A DNA stretch of 64,000 nt. It comes from AC-32 sp963717725. Its GTDB lineage: Bacteria; Actinomycetota; Thermoleophilia; Gaiellales; Gaiellaceae. Below the pieces are notes generated by a model. It made no database searches. It was given only the letters and a program-made list of their open reading frames with translations, and was not told the DNA's origin. The stretch spans positions 1 through 64,000 of the forward strand of contig CAVQWS010000003.1 in assembly GCA_963717725.1 (NCBI GenBank). Direction: 5' to 3'. Each line of letters starts with the position of its first letter. Position 1 is the first letter of the stretch. This document shows, one piece after another, positions 51,951 through 63,112 of the stretch. The translations under genes and the position numbers were made by a program.

Positions 51951-52883
51951 TCAGTGCGCAAGTTTCCGCGCGGCGACGCCCGCGGCGTAGGCGGCAGCAA
52001 AGAACTCCGGGTCGTCGTCGGGGCCACGGCCCATGTGCGAGAGCGGCAGCCCTTCGCAGGCCTCGCGCCAGCCCTCGCCGTCCTGCGGGACGACCGCCTC
52101 GCCGCGGACGAGCGACAGCACCGCGTCGGTGTGATGCGAGACGCCGCGGTGGCGGGGACGCTCGTCGGCGGCCGACGCGCGCACGGCGATCACCGGCACC
52201 CCGCCGAGTGCAAGCGCCGCATTGGCGGCGTCCGCGGGGGCCAGCCCGCCGTGCCCAAAGCGAGTGCCCGTGCCGACGATCCCGGGGCCGATCGAGCAGA
52301 CCGCGACGTCGTGCTCTTGCCGCGCCCACGCGAGCGCCGAGGCGGCCGAGACGCACTGGACGTCGCCGTCGAAGCACGGCGCGACCGCTGCCGTCCCCGC
52401 GACAAGGCCCAGCTCGCGCAGCGCCCGTACGGTGTCGGAGAGCGACACCGGCAGCGCTCCGCCGGCGAGCTGGACGTAGGCGACGCGCAGGCCACCGAGC
52501 GCCGCGCACACCGGCGCCACCTGGCTGTGCAGCGAGCAGCAGACGACCGGCAGCCCGCGCAGGTCCGCCTCGAGCTCGCCCGACTCCTCGACGTACAGGC
52601 GCGCGTGCTGGAGCGGCGTGTACGGCAGCACCATCACATGCGCGCCGTCCTCGGCCGGAAGCTCGAGCCCGCGCGTCAGGTTCGCGTAGAGCACGTCGAA
52701 GCCGCCCGAGCCGAGCTCGAGCTCCCGGGCCTGGACGTTGACGAGCACCTCGTCCTCGAGCTCGACCGGCCCCGTCAGCGATGGAAAGGCGACGCAGGGA
52801 ACCCCGTCGACCTCGAGGCGGACGAGCTCGTGGTGCCGCTCGGTGATCGCCGAGACCCACCCGCGGCGGAGGCTAAGCGGCAT
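51951..52883 (-). CDS. DUF3866-family protein
   Basis: 310 aa, overlapping the upstream peptidase gene by 11 bases. The N-terminal part is beta-rich (VSAITERHHELVRLEVDGV, EDEVLVNVQARELELGSGGFDVLYANLTRGL), the rest alternates helix and strand with small-residue turns (SIGPGIVGTGTRFGHGG, RHRGVSHHTDAVLSLV). The family is known only by sequence. The conserved His and Gly runs suggest an enzyme, but no function is established. Confidence 0.82.
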   Translation of the reverse strand: MPLSLRRGWVSAITERHHELVRLEVDGVPCVAFPSLTGPVELEDEVLVNVQARELELGSGGFDVLYANLTRGLELPAEDGAHVMVLPYTPLQHARLYVEESGELEADLRGLPVVCCSLHSQVAPVCAALGGLRVAYVQLAGGALPVSLSDTVRALRELGLVAGTAAVAPCFDGDVQCVSAASALAWARQEHDVAVCSIGPGIVGTGTRFGHGGLAPADAANAALALGGVPVIAVRASAADERPRHRGVSHHTDAVLSLVRGEAVVPQDGEGWREACEGLPLSHMGRGPDDDPEFFAAAYAAGVAARKLAH

Positions 52884-54009
52884 CGCCCGACACCTCGGCG
52901 AGGGCGAGCGTCACCTCGACCATCTCGTTCAGGTCGGCAACCGCGATCCGCTCATCCGGCGTGTGGATGTCGGTCATCCCATTGGCGAGGTTGACGCACT
53001 GCAGGCCGCGCTCGTTGAAGACGTTCGCGTCGGCGCCGCCGCCCGAGAGGATGTAGGCCGGCTCGCGGCCGACGCGCTCGAGCGCCGACGCAGCCCGCCG
53101 AACCGCGACGTCGTCCCGCCGGAAGCGATAGCCGCGCGAGAGGCCCGAGACCTGGGTCTCGACCTCGCACTCCTCGAGGCTCGCGGCGAAGGTGACCGTG
53201 TCGACCATCTCGCGTATCAGGTCAGCCAGCTTCCGCTCGTCGTGGCTGCGCGCCTCGGCGGCGAACTCGCACCACTCGGGCACGACGTTCCGGGCAGTTC
53301 CTCCCGAGATGCGGCCGACGTTCGCCGAGGTCTCCTCGTCGAGACGGCCGAGCCGCAGATCGGAGATCGCGCGCGCCGCGGCCGCGATCGCGGAGCGGCC
53401 GTCCTCCGGATACATGCCGGCGTGCGCGGCGCGACCGTGGAAGCGGACGTCGAGCTTCTGCTGGTGCGGCGCGCCGAGGATGATCTCGCCGACCGGCCCG
53501 GCGTGGTCGTAGACGTAGCCGACCTTCGCTGCGAGCCGCGACTCGTCGAAGGCCGCCGCGCCGAGCAGGCCGACCTCCTCCTTCGGCGTGAAGAGCAGCT
53601 CGACCCCGGAATGCGGGCGCCCCTCTTCGACCAGGCAGGCCGTCGCCTCGAGCATCGCCGCCACCGCGGACTTGTCGTCGGCGCCGAGGATCGTGCCGGC
53701 GCCGTTGCGGACGATCTCGTCCTCGCCGACGACCGGCTCGATCGCCGCCTCGGGCGGGACGGTGTCGAGATGCGCGCAGAAGAAGACGGGCTCGCAGGCC
53801 CCGCCGTTCTCGTCAAGCCGGCAATAGATGTTCCCGATCGTCGAGCCGACCTTCGCCCCCGCATCGTCCTCGTCGGCCTCCAGTCCGAGGGCCGAGAGAT
53901 AGTCGAGCACGCGGTCTGCGACGGCCCGTTCCTCACCCGGCGGGCTCGGTAGCGACGCCAGCTCGACGAAAAGCGCGAGGACGTCTGGTGCCCAGTCCGG
54001 TCTGCCCAC
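52873..54009 (-). CDS. M20-family metallopeptidase, tripeptidase T-like
   Basis: 378 aa. Zinc ligands and catalytic residues of M20: FFCAHLDTVPP, LGADDKSAVAA, TPKEEVGLLGA, the His of GRAAHAGMYPE in the dimer domain, and GGGADANVFNERGLQ near the end. It resembles PepT and related aminopeptidases. Cytoplasmic. It overlaps the DUF3866 gene, so both may work on the same substrate. Confidence 0.9.
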   Translation of the reverse strand: MGRPDWAPDVLALFVELASLPSPPGEERAVADRVLDYLSALGLEADEDDAGAKVGSTIGNIYCRLDENGGACEPVFFCAHLDTVPPEAAIEPVVGEDEIVRNGAGTILGADDKSAVAAMLEATACLVEEGRPHSGVELLFTPKEEVGLLGAAAFDESRLAAKVGYVYDHAGPVGEIILGAPHQQKLDVRFHGRAAHAGMYPEDGRSAIAAAARAISDLRLGRLDEETSANVGRISGGTARNVVPEWCEFAAEARSHDERKLADLIREMVDTVTFAASLEECEVETQVSGLSRGYRFRRDDVAVRRAASALERVGREPAYILSGGGADANVFNERGLQCVNLANGMTDIHTPDERIAVADLNEMVEVTLALAEVSGDAA

Positions 54010-54044
54010 TAGGCGATCGTAGACGTGCGCGATACATTCACCGC

Positions 54045-54394
54045 ATGAGCACCTCCGAGCCCCTCGTCCAAAGCGTCCTCCTCGGCGAAGCGGTGGAGCA
54101 TGCGCCCGTGGCGATCCTCGTCGCCGACGACGAGATGCGCTACGTCGCCGCCAACGCGACCGCGTGCGAGCTGCTCGGCTACACGCGCGAGGAGCTGCTG
54201 CAGCTCCGCGTCACCGATCTGGCGCAGTACCCGGAGGCCGAAGGGGAGTTCGAGGCGATGATCGCTACCGGCGAGCTGATCGGCCGCACCACGGTGCGCG
54301 ACAAGGACGGCAAGCTCCGCAGCCTCCGCCACCGCTCTGCGGAGACGAAGATCGCCGGCCTCGCGTACTACGTGGCCGTGCTCTGGCCCGACAG

Positions 54395-54398
<4 letters not shown>
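54045..54398 (+). CDS. Single PAS-domain protein
   Basis: 117 aa from ATG 54045. One PAS fold (about 15-110): AVEHAPVAILVADDEMRYVAAN, CELLGYTREELLQLRVTDL and the C-terminal strands RTTVRDKDGKLRSLRHRS. There is no output domain, so it would act through a partner. It overlaps the convergent pyrG end by four bases. Confidence 0.85.
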
Positions 54399-56043
<1,645 letters not shown>

Positions 56044-56044
<1 letters not shown>

Positions 56045-57282
56045 TACGGGCGCCCCAGCCGGTCGAGGCGGGAGACGACGGGCGTGTGCTCGATCAGCTC
56101 GCCGAGCGAACGGGCCTCGCCCGCGGCGGTCAGGCCGGCGAGCGCTGCAATCGCAAAGAGTTGACCCCTGGCCGTGAGCTTGCCCACGGACCCAAAGCCT
56201 AGCAAGGCGCCCAGCGCGTTCGCCCCTGCGTCTCCGAGCATCGTCATCTCGCGGAGATCGTAGGGAGCGAGCAGGACGGCGATCGGGACGTAGCCCTTCG
56301 CCGGTCCGCGGACGAGCGCGGCGCCGGCCAGGAATGCCTTCAGCGCTCGGCCCGGACGGGTGTCGAGCTGGTTCAGCACGTTCGCGGCGAGCGCGACCAT
56401 AGTCGCCTTGCGCAGCGAGCGCGTCGTCACGAGCGCGACCAGCGGGATCCCGACCGCCTTGGCCATGCCGGTGGTCGAGCCCTTGGCGAGGTGGGCGCGG
56501 AAGCCACGCTCGGGGCCGCTCCAGAGGTCGTCGGCGAGGCCGAGCAGCGCGATCGCGGCGACGCCGGCACGCACCCGCGTCGGCGCCTTGCCGCCGCCTA
56601 GGGCAACGAGCGCCCCGACGAGCGGCAGCCGCAGGCCGCGGTGGTTGATCGCGGTCGGCCCACAGGCCAGCACCGCCTCGAGCAGCTGCCTGCCGCGGTG
56701 GGCGAAGCCACCCGTGTCGCGACCGGTCGCCCGGTGGCGAAGCGGCAGCTCGCGCTCCTCAACGCGCAGTCCTGCGCGGATGGCGTCGATCGTCATCCGA
56801 ACCTCGCAGCCGAAGCCCGGCGCCAGCGGGAAGCAGGCCTCGCGTGCGGCCGGCGAGAGGGCGCGCTGGCCCGAGAGCGGCTCGCGCGCCTCGAAGCCGC
56901 TGAGCGTGCGGACGAGCGCGCGAGCGGCCCGCTTGGCGATCCCGAAGCCGCCGCCCTGCCGTTCCGCGAACGCTGCGATCGAGAGGTCGGCGCCGTCGAG
57001 CAGCGGTGCGAGGTCGCCTTCGAGGTCTGCGTCGCAGAGCAACAGCGCTCCCGGCGGTGCCTCGCGCTCGGCGAGCGTCAGCGCCTGGCCCTTGCCGAGC
57101 CGCGGCAGCCGGACGACCCGCGCCCCCGCTCGCCGTGCGGCCGCGGCCGTCGAGTCGCGGGAGCCGTCGTCTGCGACGACGATCTCCGCCTCGGGGAACG
57201 CCGCCCGCAGCGCCTCGACCGTCTGCCCGATCCGCGCCTCCTCGTCTCGCGCGGCGATCAGGACGGCGAGCGGCTCAGCCAC
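56044..57282 (-). CDS. GT2 glycosyltransferase fused to a WecA/MraY-like membrane domain
   Basis: 412 aa. Residues 1-210 are a family 2 glycosyltransferase: VLIAARDEEARIGQTVEAL, VVADDGSRDST, LPRLGKGQAL and LLCDADLEGDL. Residues about 215-395 are hydrophobic and carry MraY/WecA-family traces: NHRGLRLPLVGALVALGG, LGLADDLWSGPERGFRAHL, NVLNQLDTRPGRALKAF and MLGDAGANALGALLGF. Together they suggest a polyprenyl-phosphate sugar enzyme for envelope glycan. It overlaps the mctB/steB stop by eight bases and is followed by pyrG. Confidence 0.8.
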
Positions 57283-58165
57283 CCGCCGCGGAGGTCCTGG
57301 CCGGCAGCGGCGGCAGGGCGCCGTCGGTGGCCGAGTCCTTCACCCCGTACTGGCCGGGCTGCTGACCAGCGAGCAGTAGCAGGAGCGCGAGCCGCCCAAC
57401 CGGCGAATCCACGTCGTCGACAGTCGAGAGGCCCGCCTGGCGGAAGACGGCGGTCGCCGAGTCGGCCGCGTCGGTCTGCTCGGCCCCGACCGCCGGCACG
57501 CCGGCCAAGCCGAGCCCCTCGTACAGGCCGAGCAGGAACTTCGACGTTCCACCGCGCTGGGGAGTCGCCGTGCGTACGACGACTACGCCGTCTGCAGGTT
57601 TCTTGTTGCCGCCCGCCCGCTCCTCGACGAGCGCGTCGGTGAGCGAGTCCCAGAGCGGCGTCTCGCCGCCGAGCACGAGCTCCTGGCCGAGCGCCCGGCC
57701 GAGGCTGTCCAGGTTGGCCTTACCCCGCAACCCGGTTGCGGCCGGCTGGCCCTTGAGCGCCGAGTCGAGCTGCTTGAGATCGATCGGCACCTTCAGCGCC
57801 CGCAGACGCACCTGCTGCGCGCCGGCGTCGGTAAGGGCCCGGCTGACCGAGGAGCGGATGCCGCCGTCGACGGAGCCGACGAACACGACCGCAACCTGCT
57901 TGCCCTTCAGCCGGTTGTGGGCCAGCGCGGGGTAGGTCTGGTTGATGAACGTCTGTGCCGCCGCCCGGTCGCGGGTTTGGTCGGCCTTCTGAGTCGATTT
58001 GTTGTCCAGCCGGCGCTGAAGGCTCGCCACCTCGTCCTGGAGGAACTTCGTCTTCGCACTGTCGACGAGGCCGCGGTCGGAGATGCCGACGCCGACCAGG
58101 ATCCCGATGATCAGCGCGAGGAAGACGGCCGCCAGCGAGGCGACGTGGTAGCGGAGGTCGAACAT
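57275..58165 (-). CDS. MctB/SteB-family protein
   Basis: 296 aa. N-terminal membrane helix (FDLRYHVASLAAVFLALIIG), a coiled coil (about 38-65), then a mixed alpha/beta extracytoplasmic domain. In Mycobacterium the homologue is MctB (copper resistance), and in Corynebacterium SteB, which works with SteA in cell separation. The recN-steA-steB-pyrG order seen here supports this family. No copper-binding motif stands out. Confidence 0.88.
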   Translation of the reverse strand: MFDLRYHVASLAAVFLALIIGILVGVGISDRGLVDSAKTKFLQDEVASLQRRLDNKSTQKADQTRDRAAAQTFINQTYPALAHNRLKGKQVAVVFVGSVDGGIRSSVSRALTDAGAQQVRLRALKVPIDLKQLDSALKGQPAATGLRGKANLDSLGRALGQELVLGGETPLWDSLTDALVEERAGGNKKPADGVVVVRTATPQRGGTSKFLLGLYEGLGLAGVPAVGAEQTDAADSATAVFRQAGLSTVDDVDSPVGRLALLLLLAGQQPGQYGVKDSATDGALPPLPARTSAAGG

Positions 58166-58166
58166 C

Positions 58167-58589
58167 TCAGAGCTCCGCGGCAGTCTGGCACAGGGCGTAG
58201 AGGCGATTGAGCGCCGTTCGGGGGAAGGAGCGGCGCAGGCCGACCATGAACGGCCCGATCACCGTCAGCTCGACGTTCGTATGGTGGTTGCCCGCGTCCT
58301 CGAGCCGGATCTCGACGTCCAGGCGCTCGGCGGTCATGTACCAGGTAACGCGCATCGGCGGCTCGACCTCGATGATCTGGAGCGTCGACTCCGAGGCCGC
58401 CCGGCGCAGGAGCGAGGGCCGCATCGGCGCGTGCAGCTTCCAGCGTGCCGCCGGTGCCAGGCCGCGCCGGTCCGGTGTGACAGCGGCCACTCCCGGCCAC
58501 CAGTCGGACAGATGGTGCGGCTCGGCGAGGAAGAGCCAGACGTCCTCGAGCGGCGCGAGCAGCTCCTTGCGGGCGGTGTAGGTCGGCAC
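58167..58589 (-). CDS. SRPBCC/START-like protein
   Basis: 140 aa from GTG 58589. The SRPBCC fold shows TARKELLAPLEDVWLFLAEP, HHLSDWWPGV, VTWYMTAERLDVEIRLEDAG and a long C-terminal helix. These proteins bind lipids or other hydrophobic ligands. It is inserted between steA and mctB/steB, which are usually adjacent, and the spacing (12 bases after steA, one base before mctB) shows one operon. Confidence 0.8.
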   Translation of the reverse strand: MPTYTARKELLAPLEDVWLFLAEPHHLSDWWPGVAAVTPDRRGLAPAARWKLHAPMRPSLLRRAASESTLQIIEVEPPMRVTWYMTAERLDVEIRLEDAGNHHTNVELTVIGPFMVGLRRSFPRTALNRLYALCQTAAEL

Positions 58590-58601
58590 GGTGGCCCGAC
58601 G

Positions 58602-59735
58602 CTACCCGAGGCCGAGCAGGTCCCGGATCCGCTGGCTGAGCAGGCCGATGAAGTGGCGGAGACCGGGCGAGGCGACGATCGCGACGACGACCGCGCCGAG
58701 CCCGGCGGCCGCGAACAGGATCAGCGGCCAGAGCCCAACCTGGCGGCTGACGAGGCGCGAGACGCCCTTCGCGTCGATCAGGATCTCCCCCACCTTCAGG
58801 CGGGTCACGAAGGTCGAGGACATGCCGGCGCGGTCGCGCTCGAGGAACTCGGTCAGGTTGAAGTGTGTCCCGACGGCGACGATCAGCTCGGCGCCCTTCT
58901 CGAACGCGAGCAGCAGCGCGATGTCCTCGCTGATCCCGGGAGCGGAGACCGACGAGTGCGGCAGCCCGAGGCGGTCGAGCCGCGGGGCGCCCGGGGCGGC
59001 GCCGTCCCGGTAGGCGTGCACGACCAGCTCGGCTCCGCAGCGCAGCGCGCCGTCCGAGACCGAGTCCATGTCACCGACGATCACGTGCGGCTTCATCCCC
59101 GCGGCCAGCAGCGCGTCCGCCCCGCCGTCGACCCCGACGAGCACCGGCTTGAAGTCGCGCACGTAGGGCCGGACGATCGCCAGGTCGCGCTTGTAGCCGG
59201 GTCCGCGCGCGACGACGAGCGCGTGCCGGTCGCGGAAGCGCGTCTCGAGCGGCGGGAACTCGACGCCCTCGGTGAGCAGCCGTCCCTCGTCGCGCAGGTA
59301 GCGCAGCGTGTTCTCGGCGAACCCTTCCAGCGCTTCGGTCACGCGGCTCTGCTGCTCGGCCAACGCCCGTGCGAGCCCCTCGGCTCCAAGCGTCCGGCCG
59401 TTCGCGAGGCAGCTGCCGTTGCGGAAGACGCTGGCGCCCCGGACGCTGACGTCGTCGCCGTCGCTGAGCTCGTCGAAGAGCGGCGCGCCGGGAGCATCGA
59501 TCAGACGCACCCCACCCCGCACGAGCAGCAGCGGCCCAGGGTTCGGGAAGCGCCCGGTCTGCGAGCGCGCCACGTTGACGACGACGCGCACGCCGGATTC
59601 GAGCAGCTCCTCCGCCGAGACGCGGTCGATGTCCTGGTGGTCGATGATCGCGACGTCGCCGGGCCCGAGGCGGCCGACAAGGTTCTTGGTGCGGCGGCCG
59701 AGGCGAGCGCGGCCGGTGAACTCGACGAAGCTCAT
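58602..59735 (-). CDS. steA: SteA-like cytokinetic ring protein
   Basis: 377 aa. N-terminal soluble part resembling a thiamin pyrophosphokinase-like fold (VRVVVNVARSQTGRFPN, VLVGVDGGADALLAAGMKPHVIVGDMDS) and a C-terminal membrane helix (about 335-360). In Corynebacterium SteA and SteB act in daughter-cell separation. ATGA overlap with recN. It may bind a nucleotide-like ligand. Confidence 0.87.
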   Translation of the reverse strand: MSFVEFTGRARLGRRTKNLVGRLGPGDVAIIDHQDIDRVSAEELLESGVRVVVNVARSQTGRFPNPGPLLLVRGGVRLIDAPGAPLFDELSDGDDVSVRGASVFRNGSCLANGRTLGAEGLARALAEQQSRVTEALEGFAENTLRYLRDEGRLLTEGVEFPPLETRFRDRHALVVARGPGYKRDLAIVRPYVRDFKPVLVGVDGGADALLAAGMKPHVIVGDMDSVSDGALRCGAELVVHAYRDGAAPGAPRLDRLGLPHSSVSAPGISEDIALLLAFEKGAELIVAVGTHFNLTEFLERDRAGMSSTFVTRLKVGEILIDAKGVSRLVSRQVGLWPLILFAAAGLGAVVVAIVASPGLRHFIGLLSQRIRDLLGLG

Positions 59736-61366
59736 CGCTCCTGCTGGACGGCTGCGATGAACTGCTCGCCGCCGAGCATCCGCTGCAGCTCTTCGCGCCG
59801 CTCGTCGTCGCCGAGCTCCGCAATCGTCGTGTGCGTCGGGTCGCCGGAAACCTTTTCGACGCGGAAGTGGCGGTCGGCGAGCGAAGCGATCTGCGGCAGG
59901 TGCGTGATCGTCACGACCTGCGCGCGCTCGGCCAGGCGTCGCAGCGTCTCGCCGACTGCGTGCGCGGTCTGGCCGCCGATGCCCGCGTCGATCTCGTCGA
60001 AGACCATCGTCTCGCCCCCGCCGACCGCAGCGATCGCGAGGGCGATCCGCGAGAGCTCGCCGCCCGAGGCGGTTTCGGCCACAGGTGCAAACGGCAGCCC
60101 GGCGTTCGGCCGGATCAGGAACGAGACCTCGTCGGCGCCGCTCGCTGACGGCTCGCGCTCGCGCAGCTCAACGCGGAACTCGCCCTCACCGAGGCCGATG
60201 CCCTGCAGCTCCTGCGCCACCGCTGCCGCAAAGGGATCGGCCACGTCGCGGCGCGCGGCGCGCAGCTCGCCGGCGAGCGCGGCGACCTTGGCCTCTGCCT
60301 CGGCGAGCACCTGCGCAGCGGCGGCGGCCGGATCGGCCCCGCCCTCCAACGCCTCGAGCTCGGCTCGTGCCTCGGCGGCACGCGCCAGCAGCTCCTCGTA
60401 GCTCTCGCAGCGGAAGCGGCGCCTCGTCTCGGCGATCCGGTCTAGCTCGGACTCGACCTGCTCGAGCCGGTCAGGCTCGGCCTCGAGGGAGGCGAGGAAC
60501 GCGCGGAGCTCGGATGCCGTCTCGCGCAACCGCAGCTCGACGTCCCGCAACTCGTTCCCGGCGCGCTCGAGCTCCGGCGCGAGGCGCTCGAGCGGGGCGA
60601 GCGCCCGCTCGGCGAGCGCGACGAGCCCCGAGGCGCCCTCGCCCTCGTCGGGAGCGAGCGCCTCGCCGGCCGCAGAGACGCCTTCCGCCAGCTCGGTCAC
60701 ATGACGAAGGCGCTCGCGTTCGGCGTGGAGGCTCTCCTCGTTGCCGGGCTCGAGCCCTTCCGTGTCCTCGACGAGCGCGCGCAGCTCGGCGAGACGGGAC
60801 TCTGCGGCTGCCGCGTCTCGGGTCAGCTCGTCGTGCCGCCGTCGGGCAGCGCCGAGCTTGCGCCAGGCCGTTCGTAGCACGGCTCGGCGCCTGAGCTGCT
60901 CCTCGCCTGCGAATGCGTCGAGTAGGTCGAGCTGGTAGGCCGGCCGCGCGAGGCGGCGCTGTTCGAACTGCCCGGACATCGCGACCAGCCGCTCCGCCGC
61001 GGCCGCCACGTCCTCGCGGGCAGCGCTGCGGCCCCAGGCGTAGGCACGCGTGCGGCCGTCGGGGAAAACTCGCCGGGCGAGCACCAGCCCTTCCTCGTCT
61101 GCGGGCCGCAGCTCGGCGAGCGCAGCGGTCTCTTCATCGTCGAAGAAGCCCGGCGGCGGCTCGAGCTCGACCTCGACGTAGGCCTCGTCGCCGTCAGGCC
61201 CGACGAAGGCGACGTCGCCGCGGGCGCCGAGCAGGAGGCCGATCGCCTGCGCCAGGATCGTCTTGCCCGCCCCCGTCTCGCCGGTAATCGCGTTCAGCCC
61301 CGGCCCGAGCGCGAGCTCGGCCTCGCGGATCAGGACGAGATTCTCGATGCGGAGCCGGCGAAGCAC
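59732..61366 (-). CDS. recN: DNA repair protein RecN
   Basis: 544 aa SMC-like ATPase for double-strand break repair. Walker A GETGAGKTIL (near residue 30), long central coiled coils with Ala/Glu/Arg heptads, the ABC signature ETASGGELSRIALAIA, and Walker B TMVFDEIDAGIGG. GTG 61366. No LexA box is seen upstream, unlike imuB; a direct-repeat element lies 130-157 bases upstream in reverse orientation. Confidence 0.95.
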   Translation of the reverse strand: MLRRLRIENLVLIREAELALGPGLNAITGETGAGKTILAQAIGLLLGARGDVAFVGPDGDEAYVEVELEPPPGFFDDEETAALAELRPADEEGLVLARRVFPDGRTRAYAWGRSAAREDVAAAAERLVAMSGQFEQRRLARPAYQLDLLDAFAGEEQLRRRAVLRTAWRKLGAARRRHDELTRDAAAAESRLAELRALVEDTEGLEPGNEESLHAERERLRHVTELAEGVSAAGEALAPDEGEGASGLVALAERALAPLERLAPELERAGNELRDVELRLRETASELRAFLASLEAEPDRLEQVESELDRIAETRRRFRCESYEELLARAAEARAELEALEGGADPAAAAAQVLAEAEAKVAALAGELRAARRDVADPFAAAVAQELQGIGLGEGEFRVELREREPSASGADEVSFLIRPNAGLPFAPVAETASGGELSRIALAIAAVGGGETMVFDEIDAGIGGQTAHAVGETLRRLAERAQVVTITHLPQIASLADRHFRVEKVSGDPTHTTIAELGDDERREELQRMLGGEQFIAAVQQER

Positions 61367-61442
61367 GCCTGGATGCTACGTCCGCCGGCCGCGGGCGGCG
61401 ACCGGCGAAAACCGCCGCGCCCGGTTCTTGTTCACGCGCGCG

Positions 61443-61461
61443 CCCCCTGGGTGGGAGGGGG
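61443..61461. terminator. Hairpin in the recN leader region
   Basis: CCCCCT-GGGTGGG-AGGGGG, a six-base stem. It lies between element D and recN, just as a GC hairpin (25931-25949) lies beside element C. No T-run; it could equally be a protein site. Confidence 0.3.
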
Positions 61462-61495
61462 TTAGGGACGGTAACGGCCCGACGCGCACGCAGGT

Positions 61496-61523
61496 GTGAC
61501 GGGACCGCGCCGTTTGTGTGCCG
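61496..61523 (-). promoter_or_regulatory. Direct-repeat element D (three half-sites, 11-base period)
   Basis: On the plus strand GTGACG (61496-61501), GCGCCG (61507-61512), GTGCCG (61518-61523), so on the minus strand CGGCAC, CGGCGC, CGTCAC. It lies between the nadK end and recN, and points the opposite way relative to recN from the other copies. Base-for-base it aligns with element C and flanks. Confidence 0.55.
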
Positions 61524-61527
61524 ATTT

Positions 61528-62388
61528 CTACTCGGAGACGAACGTGCGGCGGTAACGGCTGAAGAAGGTGCTCTCCGGGAGGGTCGCCAGCAGGCTGCGT
61601 TGTTCCGCGAGCCGCGCTTCGACCTGGTCGCCGGGCGCGAGCTCGTGCACCTGCTGGCCGTCGGCGAGCACGGTCGCGCTCACATTGGGCGTGCCGTTCG
61701 TCACCGCCAGCGCACGGCCGCGCGGCACCACCAGCGGACGCGCATGCAGCGAATGCGGCGCGACGAAGGTGATCGCCATCGCGTCCAGCCCCCAGACCAG
61801 CACCGGGCCGCCGTTCGAGAGGTTGTAGGCCGTCGAGCCCGACGGCGTCGAGCAGATCAGGCCGTCGCAGGGCTGCAGGCCGAGATCCTCGCCGCCGATC
61901 GCCCAGCCGAGCTCGATCATCCGGCCGATCGTCGAGCTGGCGACGACCACGTCGTTCACCGCGAGCCATCGCCCGCCGCCTGCCGACGCCTCCAGCGCCG
62001 GCAGCTCGACGAGCTCGAGCTCACCGGCGAACGCTCGGCGGAGGCCGACCTCCAGCGCGTCCGCCATGATCGACGTGAGGAAGCCAACGCGGCCGAGGTT
62101 GACGCCGAGCACCGGCACGCCGGTGCCGAGAAAGCGTCGCAGCGCGCGGAGCATCGTGCCGTCGCCGCCGAGCACGACCGCGAGGTCGGCCGTCGCGTCG
62201 TCGGCGCCCCCGCCGTCGCCGTGCTTGGCCGCTTCCTCGTCGGACAGCAGCAGCTCGATCCCCTGCTTCTGGGCGACCGCGCGCAACTGCTCGAGCGTCT
62301 CGCCGCTCGTCTCGACTCGGCCGTGTGTGACCACGGCGACTCGCTTGATCTCAGGCAGTGGCGTCGTCGATCCAGTCTTCGAGCTCAT
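61528..62388 (-). CDS. nadK: NAD kinase
   Basis: 286 aa. It makes NADP from NAD with ATP or polyphosphate. The GGDGT motif is VVLGGDGTMLRA (about 72-83), followed by GVNLGRVGFL, the NE/ND region AVNDVVVAS, and CSTPSGSTAYNLSNGGP. ATG 62388 has GGAGA about seven bases upstream, although it overlaps tlyA by 38 bases. The tlyA-nadK-recN order is that of Mycobacterium. Confidence 0.95.
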   Translation of the reverse strand: MSSKTGSTTPLPEIKRVAVVTHGRVETSGETLEQLRAVAQKQGIELLLSDEEAAKHGDGGGADDATADLAVVLGGDGTMLRALRRFLGTGVPVLGVNLGRVGFLTSIMADALEVGLRRAFAGELELVELPALEASAGGGRWLAVNDVVVASSTIGRMIELGWAIGGEDLGLQPCDGLICSTPSGSTAYNLSNGGPVLVWGLDAMAITFVAPHSLHARPLVVPRGRALAVTNGTPNVSATVLADGQQVHELAPGDQVEARLAEQRSLLATLPESTFFSRYRRTFVSE

Positions 62389-63112
62389 CGGGATTCTCCG
62401 GCCGCTCGCGCTGGACGAGATGCAGGAAGAACTCGCGGTTCCCCTTCGGGCCGGGCAGGCCGGAGTCTACGACGCCGGCCACCTGCGACCACCAGCCCGG
62501 CGCGTCGGCGGCGACTTCGCGTAGCACGCGCCGCCACACCTCACGGTCACGCACGACCCCCCGCGGTGCGTCGCTTCGCCCCGCCTCGAACTGCGGCTTG
62601 ACGAGCACGACCGCCGCCCAACCCGGAGCCGCGAGCGCCAGCGCTGGCGGCAACGCCTTGCGCACGCTGACGAACGAGACGTCGCAGACCACGAGCTGCG
62701 GCGCGAACGGCAGCGACGTCGTCTCGCGCACGTTCGTGCGCTCCAGCACGGTCACGCGCGGGTCGTCGCGGATGCGCGGATGCAGTTGCCCGTAGCCCAC
62801 GTCGAGCGCGATCACGCGTGCAGCCCCGCGCTGGAGCAGCACGTCGGTGAAGCCGCCGGTCGACGCGCCGACATCCAGCGCGTCGCACCCGGCGACCTCG
62901 ACGTCGAACGCCTCCAGTGCGTGCTCGAGCTTTTCACCCCCGCGCGAGACGAACCGCGCCGGTTCGGTCACGGTCAGCTCCGCCGACTCGTCGACCTGCT
63001 GGCCCGCCTTCTCGTAGCCCGGCACGTGCCCGGCCAGGACGAGGGCCTGCGCCTGCGCGCGGCTCTCGGCGAGCCCACGCTCGACGAGCAGCACGTCGAG
63101 GCGCTTCTTCAG
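62351..63112 (-). CDS. tlyA: TlyA-family rRNA 2'-O-methyltransferase, apparent CTG start
   Basis: 253 aa. An S4 RNA-binding domain (KKRLDVLLVERGLAESRAQA) is followed by an FtsJ-like methyltransferase with LDVGASTGGFTDVLLQRGA and the catalytic lysine region VVLVKPQFE. In Mycobacterium TlyA methylates 16S and 23S rRNA and makes ribosomes sensitive to capreomycin. The N-terminus matches the family from a CTG at 63110-63112 that overlaps the ispA-type stop as CTGA; no usual start codon fits nearby. Confidence 0.9.
   Translation of the reverse strand: MKKRLDVLLVERGLAESRAQAQALVLAGHVPGYEKAGQQVDESAELTVTEPARFVSRGGEKLEHALEAFDVEVAGCDALDVGASTGGFTDVLLQRGAARVIALDVGYGQLHPRIRDDPRVTVLERTNVRETTSLPFAPQLVVCDVSFVSVRKALPPALALAAPGWAAVVLVKPQFEAGRSDAPRGVVRDREVWRRVLREVAADAPGWWSQVAGVVDSGLPGPKGNREFFLHLVQRERPENPDELEDWIDDATA

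Noticed and set aside
59308..61366. LexA control of recN
   Set aside because: The recN upstream region has no GAAC-N4-GTTC core; only partial GAAC repeats not in dyad form are visible.
61367..61527. Riboswitch upstream of recN or ald
   Set aside because: I could not match the leaders to any riboswitch class by conserved core; the repeats fit a protein-binding or dispersed element better.
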